From the NCBI GenBank assembly GCA_036821185.1, contig DAISKD010000002.1, positions 62,001 to 126,000 on the forward strand: a stretch of 64,000 nucleotides of DNA, in the 5' to 3' direction. A model generated the notes under the pieces. That model searched no databases. It was not told where the DNA came from and saw nothing but the letters and a program-made list of their open reading frames with translations. The DNA is from CALJTV01 sp036821185 (GTDB lineage: Bacteria; Chloroflexota; Dehalococcoidia; GIF9; UBA5629). This document shows, in pieces, positions 7,863-17,028 of this stretch. Position 1 is the stretch's first letter. Every line of letters begins with the position of its first letter. The position numbers and the translations under genes are program-made.

Positions 7863-10277
7863 TTATATTTCGCCAAACTCAGTTCGAGCTATTATGTCGT
7901 CCTGCAGCGGCTTCGAGAGGTCTATGAAACGGAAAGAGTAACCTGAAACCTTAACCACAAGGTCAGGGTAATTCTCGGGGTGCTTCTGAGCATCTTTCAA
8001 GGTCTCTACATCCACCGGATTGAACTGTATATGTCTCCCACCCAGTAGGAAGTAAGCCTCGATCATAGAAGTTAATTTGTCTAGACCTTCGTCCGTCTTT
8101 ATAACACCGGGTGAGAGTCTCATATTGAACGTCGTACCGCTGCTCAAACAAGCCTTGCACGCTCTGGAAACCGAATGGAGTACCGCCGTGGCTCCGTTAG
8201 TTTCCGTACCATTGGTGGGAGATATACCGTTGGACACCGGTGCCCTGGCTAACCGACCATCAGCTGAAGCTCCACACACCAGCCCCTCGGTCACGTGAGT
8301 CCCGGACGATATCAGCAACGGACGATAGCATCCTCCTAACACCCTCGACCTATGGCTTCTGACCTCATGCTCTAAGACGCTGGTAACCCACTCGGCGAGT
8401 TCGTCAGCCCTGAGGTCATCATTCCCGTACTTTGGAGCCTTACGCAGCAGCAGTTGCCGGACGCTCTCAGCACCGGCAAAGTTGTTGCGCAGATGGTTTA
8501 CCAGCTCCTCCATGGTGAGAAGCTTCTCCTCAAACACCGCCCAGCGGATGGCACTCAGCGAGTTCGTTACAGTGGCCAGCCCTTGCGCACCCAGTGTTAC
8601 GTGGCTGTACCGTGCCCCTCCCTGAGCTATATCGTAGCCGCTTTCCAGACATCCCTCTATCGTTGATGACAGCAGTGGATTGGGGAAATATTTGGCGATC
8701 ACCTCGTCTTTGATGTCCCCATGCCTGACCGCGGCACTCACCACGTAAGAAAGCTGTCCTAGAAAAGCCCCCTTTACATCCTCGAAAGTTTTGAAGGTGC
8801 TGGCAGGAGGAGTCGGCGCCCCCACACGTTTCCCGTCCCGGAATCGGCATCCTTCGTTCAAAGCAAGCTCCAGCACCTGAGTCAAATGAATACCGGTGCC
8901 GGCGGTATAGCCATTGTTATTGCACGAACCGGTAGGTTCGGCACACCCCACGATGGCATAGTCCCGCGCATCCTCAAGCGAATAACCGTCCTTCAACAGG
9001 TCCCTGATTATCACCTCGTCGTTGAAAAATGCAATGCCAGCACCTATACGGAGCGTCTGGCAAGCTCTTTCCAGGAAAGCCCGCGGTGTTCTAGCAGAAA
9101 TCCTTACGCTGAAGCTCTTGCGCAGACCACCTCCAAGGGCATCGTGGGCATCGAGGAACAGGTAAGAGAGCTCGTTGGTCGCATCTTCGCCGTTTCGGTC
9201 AACCCCTCCGATGGTGACATTGTTCGGTCCGAAAACGAGGAAGTGCGATACCTTTATCAGGTACTCCTCCAGATACTCCAACGCCTGTTCTGGCGTTATC
9301 AGCCCCTTTTCAATATCCTGCTTATAATACGGGTAAAGGAGCTGGTCGAGCCTGCCTACAGTGTGGACCCCGTCATCGCCATAGCTGATTGCCAAGACGA
9401 CTTGTGTCATCCACACCGATTGCAGTGCCTCCAAAAAGCTCCGCGGTGGATTAGCCGGCACCCACCGACAGCGTTCGGCTATCTCCAACAACTCTTTTCT
9501 TCTCTGTCCCTCCACCTTCTGAGCCATCTCTTCAGCCAAAGCCGCGTACCGATTGGAAAAATCGCATACCGCCCTGGCTGCCACTTGAACAGCCTCATAG
9601 AAATTCTTTCTGGTCTCGTAATCCTTGCTATCCTCCTTGAGCTCGCTTAGGGCTTTCGTTGCCCACTCATATATACCATTGAAGCCAATGTTCAGCACCC
9701 GTCTCAGCCCAACGATAATATGACCCTGCAGGTCCACGCTATGTGCCACCTCGGTAGCATCGGGGGCAACGCCCCTTTTTCTCCAAAACTCGGCTTTCAG
9801 GCTGCGGAGGTCCCTTCCCTCCCAATAAGGGAGTATCTCCTCCTTCAACTCCCGATATACCTCCTCCGGCATATTGATAACCTCACGGTCGAACTCCGGA
9901 CTATGTCCGCCCATACCCGACAACAGTTTCAGTCTCTCTTCAGAAAGTTTACCTTCGCGAATCAACAGCGCCTTTCGGATGGCGGCGCTTACCAGGCTTC
10001 TTTCGATCCCCACCACACTGGCTACCGGCTTGAAAGTCTTCGAGCCCACCAGCAGTTCATCCTCGTTTATCCTGATAGACATGTTACCAAGCGTCTCCCT
10101 CAAGGCATGTGCTGCACGGAGAGCTGGCGGCGCCTTCTCCATCTGCTTCCAGGTCCTGGTGTAGTAACGCATTCGCTCGATATCTACTTCGTATGGGCTG
10201 GCGAACAGACGCTGCTTCAACCGTTGTATCCTGTCTGAAAGTGGCCTCTGCTTAACTTGGGTAACTGCCAGGGTCAT
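7863..10277 (-). CDS. glycyl-radical enzyme (PFL-like family), paralogue 1
   Basis: An 804-residue glycyl-radical enzyme with ATG at 10277 behind AAGGAGATAACAGTT. A 19-residue upstream extension has no such site. The C-terminal radical loop VSGYSFRF places the radical at about Gly779, followed by the family's QDDIIARTEF tail. The thiyl loop is IVGCAEPTG with Cys445 and Glu447. A Cys-x-Glu pair is characteristic of the glycerol dehydratase/choline lyase branch, whereas PFL has Cys-Cys, so this is probably an eliminating or bond-cleaving enzyme rather than pyruvate formate-lyase. The true substrate is not recognisable. The enzyme would be oxygen-sensitive and cytoplasmic. An activase gene follows directly and a paralogue lies upstream. 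Confidence 0.9.
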   Translation of the reverse strand: MTLAVTQVKQRPLSDRIQRLKQRLFASPYEVDIERMRYYTRTWKQMEKAPPALRAAHALRETLGNMSIRINEDELLVGSKTFKPVASVVGIERSLVSAAIRKALLIREGKLSEERLKLLSGMGGHSPEFDREVINMPEEVYRELKEEILPYWEGRDLRSLKAEFWRKRGVAPDATEVAHSVDLQGHIIVGLRRVLNIGFNGIYEWATKALSELKEDSKDYETRKNFYEAVQVAARAVCDFSNRYAALAEEMAQKVEGQRRKELLEIAERCRWVPANPPRSFLEALQSVWMTQVVLAISYGDDGVHTVGRLDQLLYPYYKQDIEKGLITPEQALEYLEEYLIKVSHFLVFGPNNVTIGGVDRNGEDATNELSYLFLDAHDALGGGLRKSFSVRISARTPRAFLERACQTLRIGAGIAFFNDEVIIRDLLKDGYSLEDARDYAIVGCAEPTGSCNNNGYTAGTGIHLTQVLELALNEGCRFRDGKRVGAPTPPASTFKTFEDVKGAFLGQLSYVVSAAVRHGDIKDEVIAKYFPNPLLSSTIEGCLESGYDIAQGGARYSHVTLGAQGLATVTNSLSAIRWAVFEEKLLTMEELVNHLRNNFAGAESVRQLLLRKAPKYGNDDLRADELAEWVTSVLEHEVRSHRSRVLGGCYRPLLISSGTHVTEGLVCGASADGRLARAPVSNGISPTNGTETNGATAVLHSVSRACKACLSSGTTFNMRLSPGVIKTDEGLDKLTSMIEAYFLLGGRHIQFNPVDVETLKDAQKHPENYPDLVVKVSGYSFRFIDLSKPLQDDIIARTEFGEI

Positions 10278-10323
10278 AACTGTTATCTCCTTTCCATAAA
10301 TTTCAAATGGCCCTACCGCAACT

Positions 10324-10352
10324 ATTGTACACACTGCTTCTCGCTAACGCAA
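10324..10352 (-). promoter_or_regulatory. candidate sigma70 promoter of glycyl-radical enzyme 1
   Basis: On the minus strand TTGCGT, a 17-bp spacer and TACAAT precede the ATG at 10277 by about 45 bp. The -10 sits in GTGTACAAT, the same nine bases found upstream of the second glycyl-radical enzyme gene at 13082-13090. Confidence 0.5.
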
Positions 10353-10530
10353 AAACGGGCTTTATGGGGAAACGCTCGCAAACCCAAGGGCGGCCTTTCA
10401 ATACCAACCTCACAAGAGATTAACCTCATAAAAGACGCCGAGCAGACGCAGCTTCAAACGCGCTATCTCCTCCGAAACGGGCTTCTACTCGGCTGGGGCA
10501 GTTAAAAGGCTAGTGACTGTGCCCCTTTAA
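10353..10530. other. intergenic between the two glycyl-radical enzyme genes
   Basis: Nothing recognisable: no hairpin with a T tract and no coding frame with a ribosome site. Confidence 0.4.
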
Positions 10531-13032
10531 TTAGTTAAGTTGAAACTCGGTCCGGGCGATGATGTCGTCCTGGACACGCTTGGGCAGATCGATGAAACGG
10601 AAGGAGAAACCAGAGACCTTGACCATCAGGTCGAGATAGTTCTCCGGGTGCTCCTGCGCATCCAGCAACATCTCTTTGCTTAGGGGGTTAAACTGCACCT
10701 GTCTGCCACCGAGAGCGAAATAGCCCTCGATCAAAGAGGCGAACTTGTTCAAGCCCTCTTCGGTCTTTATGCCCAGCGGGTTAACGATGGCATTAAGTAT
10801 GGTACCGTCGCTCACCGGGACGGCACAGACCTTTGCTGCCGAACACATAACAGCCGTCAACCCGTTGCGCTCCGTCCCATTCGAGGGGGTGATCCCGTTG
10901 GACAGCGGCGTCCCGGCCAGCCTGCCATCAGGGGTAGCACCGATGGTCGCTCCCCAGGCAACATGCGTCGCCGAGGAAAGCATGTACGGTCTGTGGACAC
11001 CTCCCATCCAGAACCTGTGCTTCCTCACCTCCCTGTTATATACATCGGTAATCCACACCGCCAGCTCATCAACGGAAGGGTCATCATTGCCATACTTTGG
11101 AGCACGGAGCAAACGCTGCCTTAAGTCCTCTCTCCCCTGGAAATTGTTGCGCAGACACTCGGCAAGTTTTTCCATCGTGACCAGCTTCTGGTCGAAGACC
11201 GCCCACTTGATGGCTGCCAGTGAGTCGGCAGCTGTAGCCAGCGAGCAGTTGCCGATCGCCGAGTGGTTATAACGGGCACCACCTCGAGTAACGTCCTCGC
11301 CGGACTCCACACAGCCTTCGATCGTCGCCGAAAGCAATGGCAACGGATAATGTTCGGCAATCACCTGATCCTTTAAGTACCCAGCTTTCACACATCCTGC
11401 GACAGACCGTGAAAGCTGCTCTTCGATCGCCTTCTTAAAATCTTCGAACGTGTTGAGGGAGGACACAGGGGCTGCAGGCGGTGCCACCTGCTTCCATTTC
11501 ACCGGGTACCTTCTGCCCTCATGCAACACCAACTCTAGGACAGCCGCCAGCAGGACACCGTTGGTGGCGGTGTAGCCGTTATTGTTCCCGGTACCAGTGG
11601 GCTCAGCACAGCCCACAATAGAGTAGTCCCTGGCATCTTCCAGCGAATAGCCATCCTCCAGAAGCCCCTTGATCACCACATCGTCATTGTAAAAAGCGAC
11701 GCCGGCACAGTCCCGGTGGACTTCACATGCTTTAGTCAGGAACTCCCGCGGTGTCTTTCCTGGATAAATCCTTACCGCCAGCCCGGACCGCCCACAGCCC
11801 TTCAGTCTCCTGTGGGCTTCAAGGAAAAGATAGCTCACCTCATTTACTGCATCCTCGCCGTCCCTGTCGATTCCACCGATGGTCACATTATTGGGACCAA
11901 AATATACATTGGTGGCGAGCTTTACAATGTACTCCATGATGGCCTCAAGGGCTTGTTCTCGGGTGAGCCTCCCAGCTTCAATATCACGCTTGTAGTATGG
12001 ATAGAGGAACTGGTCCACCCTGCCCGGGCAGGTAATAGAGTTGCCACCGTAGCTGATCAACACCGCCACCTGGGTCAGCCAGACAGCCTGAACCGCTTCC
12101 ATGAAGTTCCGTGGCGGGTTGGCTGGCACCCAGCGGCAACGCTCAGCTATTTCCAATAACTCTCCCCTCCTCTGTCCGCTAGCCTTTTGTGCCATCTCTT
12201 CAGCCAGCCGGGCATAGCGCTCGGCAAAATGGCACACCGCCCCGGCAACAATCTGCACCGCCTCCAGAAAGTCCTTCTTCCTTAGATAAGCCTTTTCCCC
12301 AAGCTTCCCCCTCTCGAAATCCGCCCGAAATGCAGCCAGCTTCTCTGCCGCCTGACGGGCAATGCCCTTGAAACCCATATCCAGAACCTTCTTAATCCCC
12401 ACAATCACATGTCCCTGGGGCGGAACATCGCTGACAAACCACCCCCCCAGCGCTCTGGTACTGCCATCCTCAGCGATGATGCCGTTCTCCTTCCAGGCAG
12501 CCAGCTTGAGGACATGGACAGTCTTGTCCTTCCAGTAAGGCACTATCTCCTCTTTAAGCTCGCGGTACTCTTCCTCCGAAATGTTCGGCATTTCCTTCCA
12601 GAAACTCGGGCCCCTTGCCCCGAGGGCACCTCCGCGGACTTCTGCAGCCTCCGCCACCCATTCCTCCACCGTTTTCCCGGTGCCGTACAGAGATAACGCC
12701 AGGAAGATATGGGGTTGACCCACAGAAGCCTCAACATAAATGGGATCAGCCCAGTCTTTGCTCGACTTGGAGCCTACGATCAGCTCCTCATCCTCGATCC
12801 TGATGGGTATATTATGCAGCGTCTCTTCCAGCCCCTTGGCGGCACGAAAACACGGGGGCTGTCCTTCGGTCTGCTTGTATGCCCTGGTATAGTGCTTTGC
12901 CCTTTCGATGTCCAGCTTGAAAGTGGTGGCAAGTAAGCGCTCCCGCATCTTCCTGATGCGCTCCGGGACATATCCCGCCTGCGAAGCAACCCCGGCCTCC
13001 TGCCGGCTTACCGCGATTTTAGTAGTCTCCAT
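10531..13032 (-). CDS. glycyl-radical enzyme (PFL-like family), paralogue 2
   Basis: An 833-residue paralogue of the enzyme at 7863-10277. I chose ATG 13032, preceded by AAGGTGG at five bases; an in-frame GTG three codons upstream overlaps that site. The radical loop VSGFSFRF puts the glycyl radical at about Gly808. The thiyl loop IVGCAEPTG has Cys475 and Glu477. Compared with paralogue 1 it carries a different loop around residues 95-145 (YVEASVGQPHIF onward) and Phe for Tyr next to the radical Gly. Those changes suggest a different but related substrate. No second activase is adjacent. It sits back to back with the acyl-CoA dehydrogenase operon at 13239, so joint regulation with a CoA-ester pathway is plausible but unproven. 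Confidence 0.9.
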   Translation of the reverse strand: METTKIAVSRQEAGVASQAGYVPERIRKMRERLLATTFKLDIERAKHYTRAYKQTEGQPPCFRAAKGLEETLHNIPIRIEDEELIVGSKSSKDWADPIYVEASVGQPHIFLALSLYGTGKTVEEWVAEAAEVRGGALGARGPSFWKEMPNISEEEYRELKEEIVPYWKDKTVHVLKLAAWKENGIIAEDGSTRALGGWFVSDVPPQGHVIVGIKKVLDMGFKGIARQAAEKLAAFRADFERGKLGEKAYLRKKDFLEAVQIVAGAVCHFAERYARLAEEMAQKASGQRRGELLEIAERCRWVPANPPRNFMEAVQAVWLTQVAVLISYGGNSITCPGRVDQFLYPYYKRDIEAGRLTREQALEAIMEYIVKLATNVYFGPNNVTIGGIDRDGEDAVNEVSYLFLEAHRRLKGCGRSGLAVRIYPGKTPREFLTKACEVHRDCAGVAFYNDDVVIKGLLEDGYSLEDARDYSIVGCAEPTGTGNNNGYTATNGVLLAAVLELVLHEGRRYPVKWKQVAPPAAPVSSLNTFEDFKKAIEEQLSRSVAGCVKAGYLKDQVIAEHYPLPLLSATIEGCVESGEDVTRGGARYNHSAIGNCSLATAADSLAAIKWAVFDQKLVTMEKLAECLRNNFQGREDLRQRLLRAPKYGNDDPSVDELAVWITDVYNREVRKHRFWMGGVHRPYMLSSATHVAWGATIGATPDGRLAGTPLSNGITPSNGTERNGLTAVMCSAAKVCAVPVSDGTILNAIVNPLGIKTEEGLNKFASLIEGYFALGGRQVQFNPLSKEMLLDAQEHPENYLDLMVKVSGFSFRFIDLPKRVQDDIIARTEFQLN

Positions 13033-13081
13033 GGCGTCCACCTTCGTAAAAATCTAGTACTGCAAGACTTCGACTACAAAA

Positions 13082-13110
13082 ATTGTACACCTTTTCCTTA
13101 AAAAACAAAA
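13082..13110 (-). promoter_or_regulatory. candidate promoter of glycyl-radical enzyme 2
   Basis: A minus-strand -10 box TACAAT (rc of 13082-13087) lies about 50 bp before the ATG in the same GTGTACAAT context seen for paralogue 1. The -35 at 17-bp spacing (TTTTGT) is weak. Confidence 0.4.
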
Positions 13111-13137
13111 CGCCACTGGTTGTACCGGTCGGCCAGT

Positions 13138-13166
13138 TTGACGCTGCTTCGGTCATATGGTATCAT
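13138..13166 (+). promoter_or_regulatory. sigma70-type promoter of the acyl-CoA dehydrogenase operon
   Basis: TTGACG, a 17-bp spacer and TATCAT, with the first ATG at 13239. The predicted leader of about 65 nt contains a distant GTGTCC/GGACAC inverted repeat (13175-13205) of unknown meaning. Confidence 0.6.
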
Positions 13167-13238
13167 TCACGATTGTGTCCACCAGTGCGTGACACGCCTC
13201 GGACACGTAGTTGATCTGAAAGGAAAAAGGAGTGCGTT

Positions 13239-14333
13239 ATGATTTCATTCAGTCCCACCGAAGAACAACAGATGATAGTGAATATGGTGAAGCAGTTCGC
13301 CACCGACGAGATGCGCAAAATCTATCGGGAGTGCGACGAGAGCGGCGAGGTCCCTCAGAGGCTCATCGAAACAGCATGGGGGCTGGGGCTTACCTCGAGT
13401 TGCATCCCCGAGGGGTATGGCGGCGCCGGTGGTGAGCGCTCGGTGCTCACCGGGGCACTCATCGCCGAAGAGCTAGCCTGGGGCGACCTGTCGATGGCGA
13501 TGCACATCCTCTGCCCCTCCCTGTTCGTCCTGCCCATCCTGGAAATGGGTACCGAGGAGCAGAAGAAAAAATACCTCCCCATGTTCTGCGGTGCCAAATT
13601 CACCGCAGCCACTGCGGCTCTGATAGAGCCCAAGTTCAATTTCGACCCCAACGAGCTGTCTACCACGGCACGGAGAGACGGCAATAACTACATCCTCAAC
13701 GGCGAAAAGTGCTATGTGCCACTGGCTGCCGAATCGGAGGCTATCCTGGTATATGCCGCTGAAGACGGGCAGACACAAGGGTTCATTGTAGAAAAGGGAA
13801 CGCCGGGACTGGAGATAAAGGAACGGGAAAAGAACATGGGTATCAAAGCCCTGGCGACTTACGAGCTGTCGCTAAAGGACTGCCGCGTGCCCAGGGAGAA
13901 CCGCCTCGGCGGAGAAAAGGCGTGCGACTTTAACCGCTTGCTCAACTGTTCCCGTGTAGCCTTAGCAACGATGGCAGTTGGGGTGGCGAAGGCATCCTAT
14001 GAATATGCCCGGGACTACGCCAAGACGCGCGTTGCCTTTGGTGAGCCCATAGCCTCAAGACAGGCCATCGCCTTTATGCTCGCTGAGACAGCTATCGAAA
14101 TAGATGCTACCAGGCTGATGGTATGGGAAGCCGCCTGGATGCTGGACAAGAAGATGGAAGCGACCAGAGAGTCCTCACTGGTCAAGCTGTACGCTGATGA
14201 TATGGTGATGACCGCCACCGATAGAGGAGTGCAGATCCTGGGCGGGCACGGCTACATCCGCGAACACCCGGTGGAGCTCTGGTTCCGCAACGGTCGAGGT
14301 TTCGCCACCTTCGATGGCATGGCTATGGTATAA
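13239..14333 (+). CDS. acyl-CoA dehydrogenase family protein with Asp at the usual base position
   Basis: A 364-residue flavoprotein of the acyl-CoA dehydrogenase fold, expected to oxidise a CoA thioester and pass electrons to an ETF. The start ATG follows AAAAAGGAG. The N-terminal helical part, the beta-domain (AALIEPKFNFD, GEKCYVPLAAESE) and the FAD-contact helix (AKTRVAFGEPIASRQAIAF) are present, and the end ILGGHGYIREHPVELWFRNGRG is typical. At the position of the catalytic Glu (YEGT in medium-chain enzymes) it reads FDGM, so Asp replaces Glu. Asp-based members are known among alicyclic CoA-ester dehydrogenases. It is slightly short and lacks the usual tail after this motif. It is 20 bp ahead of a second dehydrogenase and probably forms an operon with it. 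Confidence 0.88.
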   Translation: MISFSPTEEQQMIVNMVKQFATDEMRKIYRECDESGEVPQRLIETAWGLGLTSSCIPEGYGGAGGERSVLTGALIAEELAWGDLSMAMHILCPSLFVLPILEMGTEEQKKKYLPMFCGAKFTAATAALIEPKFNFDPNELSTTARRDGNNYILNGEKCYVPLAAESEAILVYAAEDGQTQGFIVEKGTPGLEIKEREKNMGIKALATYELSLKDCRVPRENRLGGEKACDFNRLLNCSRVALATMAVGVAKASYEYARDYAKTRVAFGEPIASRQAIAFMLAETAIEIDATRLMVWEAAWMLDKKMEATRESSLVKLYADDMVMTATDRGVQILGGHGYIREHPVELWFRNGRGFATFDGMAMV

Positions 14334-14353
14334 CATTAAGGAGGTATTGACCG

Positions 14354-15547
14354 ATGATAGACTTCGAACTTTCAGCCGAGGATAAAGCAACCATAGAGGC
14401 AGCGCACAAATATGCTGAAGAGCTCTTTCGTCCCCTCAGCCGCTACTACGATGAACACGAGCATGAAGACCCTAAGGAACTCATCGAAAAGTGGGTGGGC
14501 TTAAGGTCGCAAGGCAGTATCTTCGGTCTCGGTGTAGCTGCAGCTCTGAGGGTAGAGGAGTTCTGCTGGGGCGATGCCGGGCTGATGCTGGCGATGCCCG
14601 GTCCGGGGCTGGGCGGTGCTGCTGTGTTCGCCTCCGGCACCAGGGAACAGATAGAGAGGTTCCTCAAGCGGTACGGCGAGGACAAGCCCTGCTGGGGTGC
14701 CATGGCAATGACCGAACCCCACTGCGGTTCAGACACCGCAGCCATCAACGCCACCGCCGTCCGCGACGGCAATGAATGGGTAATTAACGGCGAAAAGATC
14801 TTCGTCACCGCCGGCAAACGGGCGATGGAGGACTCCAACGGGCTGACCGTCGTCTGGGCTACGGTGGACAAGACCGCTGGCAGGGCTGGAATGAAACCGT
14901 TCGTCGTCGAAGCTGGTACCCCGGGTGTAAAGGTGGAGAAAAAGGAGAAGAAGCTGGGCATCAGGGCCAGCGATACCGTCACCCTAGTCTTCGACAACTG
15001 CCGCATCCCCTTCGACAACATCCTCGGTAGCCCTGAGGTGAGGCAAGTCGACCGCACGGACACCGCTGGCTTCAAGAAGGCGATGGCAACCTTCGATGCC
15101 ACCCGCCCCATCATCGCCGCCATGGCCATCGGCATCGCCAGGGCAGCGCTCGACTTCGTTAAGGAAACGCTGGAGAAGGAAGGTATCAAGGTCCGTTATG
15201 GACTACACCGCCAGAAACTCACCGCCCTGGAACGGGACGTTATGGAAATGGAGTCCCAATACAAGGCAGCCAAGATGTTGATGCTACGGGCGGTATGGAT
15301 GATGAGCCAGCTCAAACCCAATAACCTTGAGTCCTCAATGGCCAAGGTAAAGGCTGGACTCGCCGCCACCAAAATCACCCAGAAGGCTGTGGAAATACTG
15401 GGACCGCTGGGCTACTCCAGGAAATACTTGGTGGAAAAGTGGATGCGCGATGCCAAGATAAACGACATCTTCGAAGGCACCGGTCAGATAAATATGCTGG
15501 TGGTAGCACGCCGCATCCTTGACTTTACCAGAGAACAGCTTAAATAG
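14354..15547 (+). CDS. acyl-CoA dehydrogenase
   Basis: A 397-residue acyl-CoA dehydrogenase, normal in length, behind the strong site TTAAGGAGG. The substrate and FAD motif appears as MAMTEPHCGSDTAAI, the beta-domain lysine region as GIRASDTVTLVFDNCRIP, and the C-terminal catalytic Glu as DIFEGTGQIN, so the standard alpha,beta-dehydrogenation chemistry should be intact. It follows the Asp-variant dehydrogenase by 20 bp in the same operon, and the two could act in sequence or as partners. It lies opposite the glycyl-radical enzyme genes across a shared control region. The acyl chain specificity cannot be told from sequence alone. Confidence 0.92.
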   Translation: MIDFELSAEDKATIEAAHKYAEELFRPLSRYYDEHEHEDPKELIEKWVGLRSQGSIFGLGVAAALRVEEFCWGDAGLMLAMPGPGLGGAAVFASGTREQIERFLKRYGEDKPCWGAMAMTEPHCGSDTAAINATAVRDGNEWVINGEKIFVTAGKRAMEDSNGLTVVWATVDKTAGRAGMKPFVVEAGTPGVKVEKKEKKLGIRASDTVTLVFDNCRIPFDNILGSPEVRQVDRTDTAGFKKAMATFDATRPIIAAMAIGIARAALDFVKETLEKEGIKVRYGLHRQKLTALERDVMEMESQYKAAKMLMLRAVWMMSQLKPNNLESSMAKVKAGLAATKITQKAVEILGPLGYSRKYLVEKWMRDAKINDIFEGTGQINMLVVARRILDFTREQLK

Positions 15548-15588
15548 TTCAGACACTTGATATCGTACGGTCTGGAGGGGCTGGCGCG

Positions 15589-15917
15589 ATGAAAGTGGTT
15601 TACCATTCCCGATTCCTGGAGGTCTACGCCTCCAACCCCGCCGCCAGCCCCGGCAGGCTGGAACCCATCCTAGAGGAACTACGCCACCTCCAGTTCGTTG
15701 AACCCGAACCGGCTACCGAAGAAGACCTGCTCAGAGTACATACCCGGCAGCATGTAGAGTCCATTAAAAGGGAGACGACTATAACCCCATCGGAAGGCTT
15801 ATCAAAAGAGCAGCAGAGAGGAACTGCCAGGGCAGAAGGTTCGCCGTCCTCGAAGGTGGCTATAACCACAGCGTGCTGGACAAAAACGTCAGAGCTTTTG
15901 TGGAGGGACTGGACTGA
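15589..15917 (+). pseudogene. internally deleted histone-deacetylase/AcuC-family gene
   Basis: The first about 65 residues (KVVYHSRFLEVYASNPAASPGRLEPI, then LRVHTRQHVESIKRE) match the N-terminus of zinc-dependent deacetylases of the HDAC/AcuC/acetylpolyamine amidohydrolase family. Homology then stops. In another frame, from about 15828 to the stop at 15917, comes RRFAVLEGGYNHSVLDKNV and then RAFVEGLD, which is the C-terminal end of the same family. About 200 middle residues, including the zinc-binding and catalytic His/Asp residues, are missing. The 129-residue open frame that continues to 15978 therefore cannot be a working enzyme. It reads as a remnant left by an internal deletion plus frameshift. 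Confidence 0.85.
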
Positions 15918-15926
15918 GCTCTGTCT

Positions 15927-16874
15927 CTACGGTGGGCACTTGGCGCAGACGGAGCGGAACAAGGTGGTGCTGAGATAGCGGTCCCCACGGTCCGGTAGTA
16001 TGACAACGATGGTGCCGGAGCGCATCCTCTTCGCCAGCCGCAGTGCTCCCACCACGGCAGCACCGCTTGACATACCGACAAACAGCCCTTCTTTGACCGC
16101 TAACAGCCTAGTCGTCTCAAAAGCCTCCTCGTCTTCAACCACCACCTTGTCGTCGCAGAGCTCCGGACGATAAATCTTGGGTACGATGGACTCACTCAGG
16201 TTTTTCAAACCCTGGATGGCGTGACCTACAGTGGGCTCAACAGCCACAATTTTGACCTCTGGTTTTTTCTCCTTAAAGTATTTCGATACCCCCATCAGCG
16301 TGCCCGTCGTCCCGATGCCGGCCACGAACACATCCACCTCTCCATTCGTCTGAGAGAAGATCTCCGGACCAGTAGTCTCATAGTGAGCAAGCACGTTGTA
16401 CTCATTATCGAACTGGTTGGGCATATAGTATTTTTCCGGCTCCTCCATCACAAGCTGGTGCGCCCTTCTGATGGCACCGTCGGTGCCCTCGTCACCCGGC
16501 GTCAGCACCACCTCAGCCCCGAAAGCAGTAAGAGTGCGCTGTCTCTCCACGCTGACGCACTCCGGCATAAAAAGCTTTACCCGGTAGCCTCTGGCAGCGC
16601 CCATCATCGCCAGCGCAATGCCCATATTCCCTGATGTCGGCTCCACTATCGTTTTCTGCGGGGTAAGCTCACCGCTCGCTTCAGCTTTCATTATCATGTA
16701 ATATGCCGGGCGGTCTTTGACCGAGCCACCAGGATTAGCGCCTTCGAACTTTCCCAAAATGCGCACCTTCGGATTACCGTTGAGGTTGGTCAGCTCCACC
16801 AGCGGCGTATTGCCGATGGTACTAAACAAGCTAAACTTTCCAGTTGCAGTTTTCAGACTTGCCCTGTTTCTCAA
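15927..16874 (-). CDS. cysK: cysteine synthase (O-acetylserine sulfhydrylase family)
   Basis: A 315-residue PLP enzyme joining sulfide to O-acetylserine (or O-phosphoserine) to make cysteine. Marks are the N-terminal STIGNTPLVEL, the PLP lysine Lys53 in GGSVKDRPA, the substrate loop PTSGNMGIA, the phosphate-binding GIGTTGTLMG and the C-terminal MSSGAAVVGAL. The only in-frame start upstream of the conserved region is a TTG at 16874 with a weak ribosome site, so the start is uncertain by a few residues. It converges on the deacetylase remnant. CysK and CysM types cannot be separated safely by eye. With a sulfide-using thiamine/homocysteine operon elsewhere in the window, it fits a sulfide-rich anaerobic lifestyle. 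Confidence 0.88.
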   Translation of the reverse strand: MRNRASLKTATGKFSLFSTIGNTPLVELTNLNGNPKVRILGKFEGANPGGSVKDRPAYYMIMKAEASGELTPQKTIVEPTSGNMGIALAMMGAARGYRVKLFMPECVSVERQRTLTAFGAEVVLTPGDEGTDGAIRRAHQLVMEEPEKYYMPNQFDNEYNVLAHYETTGPEIFSQTNGEVDVFVAGIGTTGTLMGVSKYFKEKKPEVKIVAVEPTVGHAIQGLKNLSESIVPKIYRPELCDDKVVVEDEEAFETTRLLAVKEGLFVGMSSGAAVVGALRLAKRMRSGTIVVILPDRGDRYLSTTLFRSVCAKCPP

Positions 16875-17028
16875 TCTGCCACCGTGCCTGCAGAAAATTT
16901 TTTATCCTGACAAAACATACCAAGTTTACGACAAATGCCACCGCCGTATCAAGCCACACACCAGCTAGAACTCGGACTGCCGCGCCTTGCCCACCGGACA
17001 GGGGCACCTTCGCACGTCCTACGGCAAA

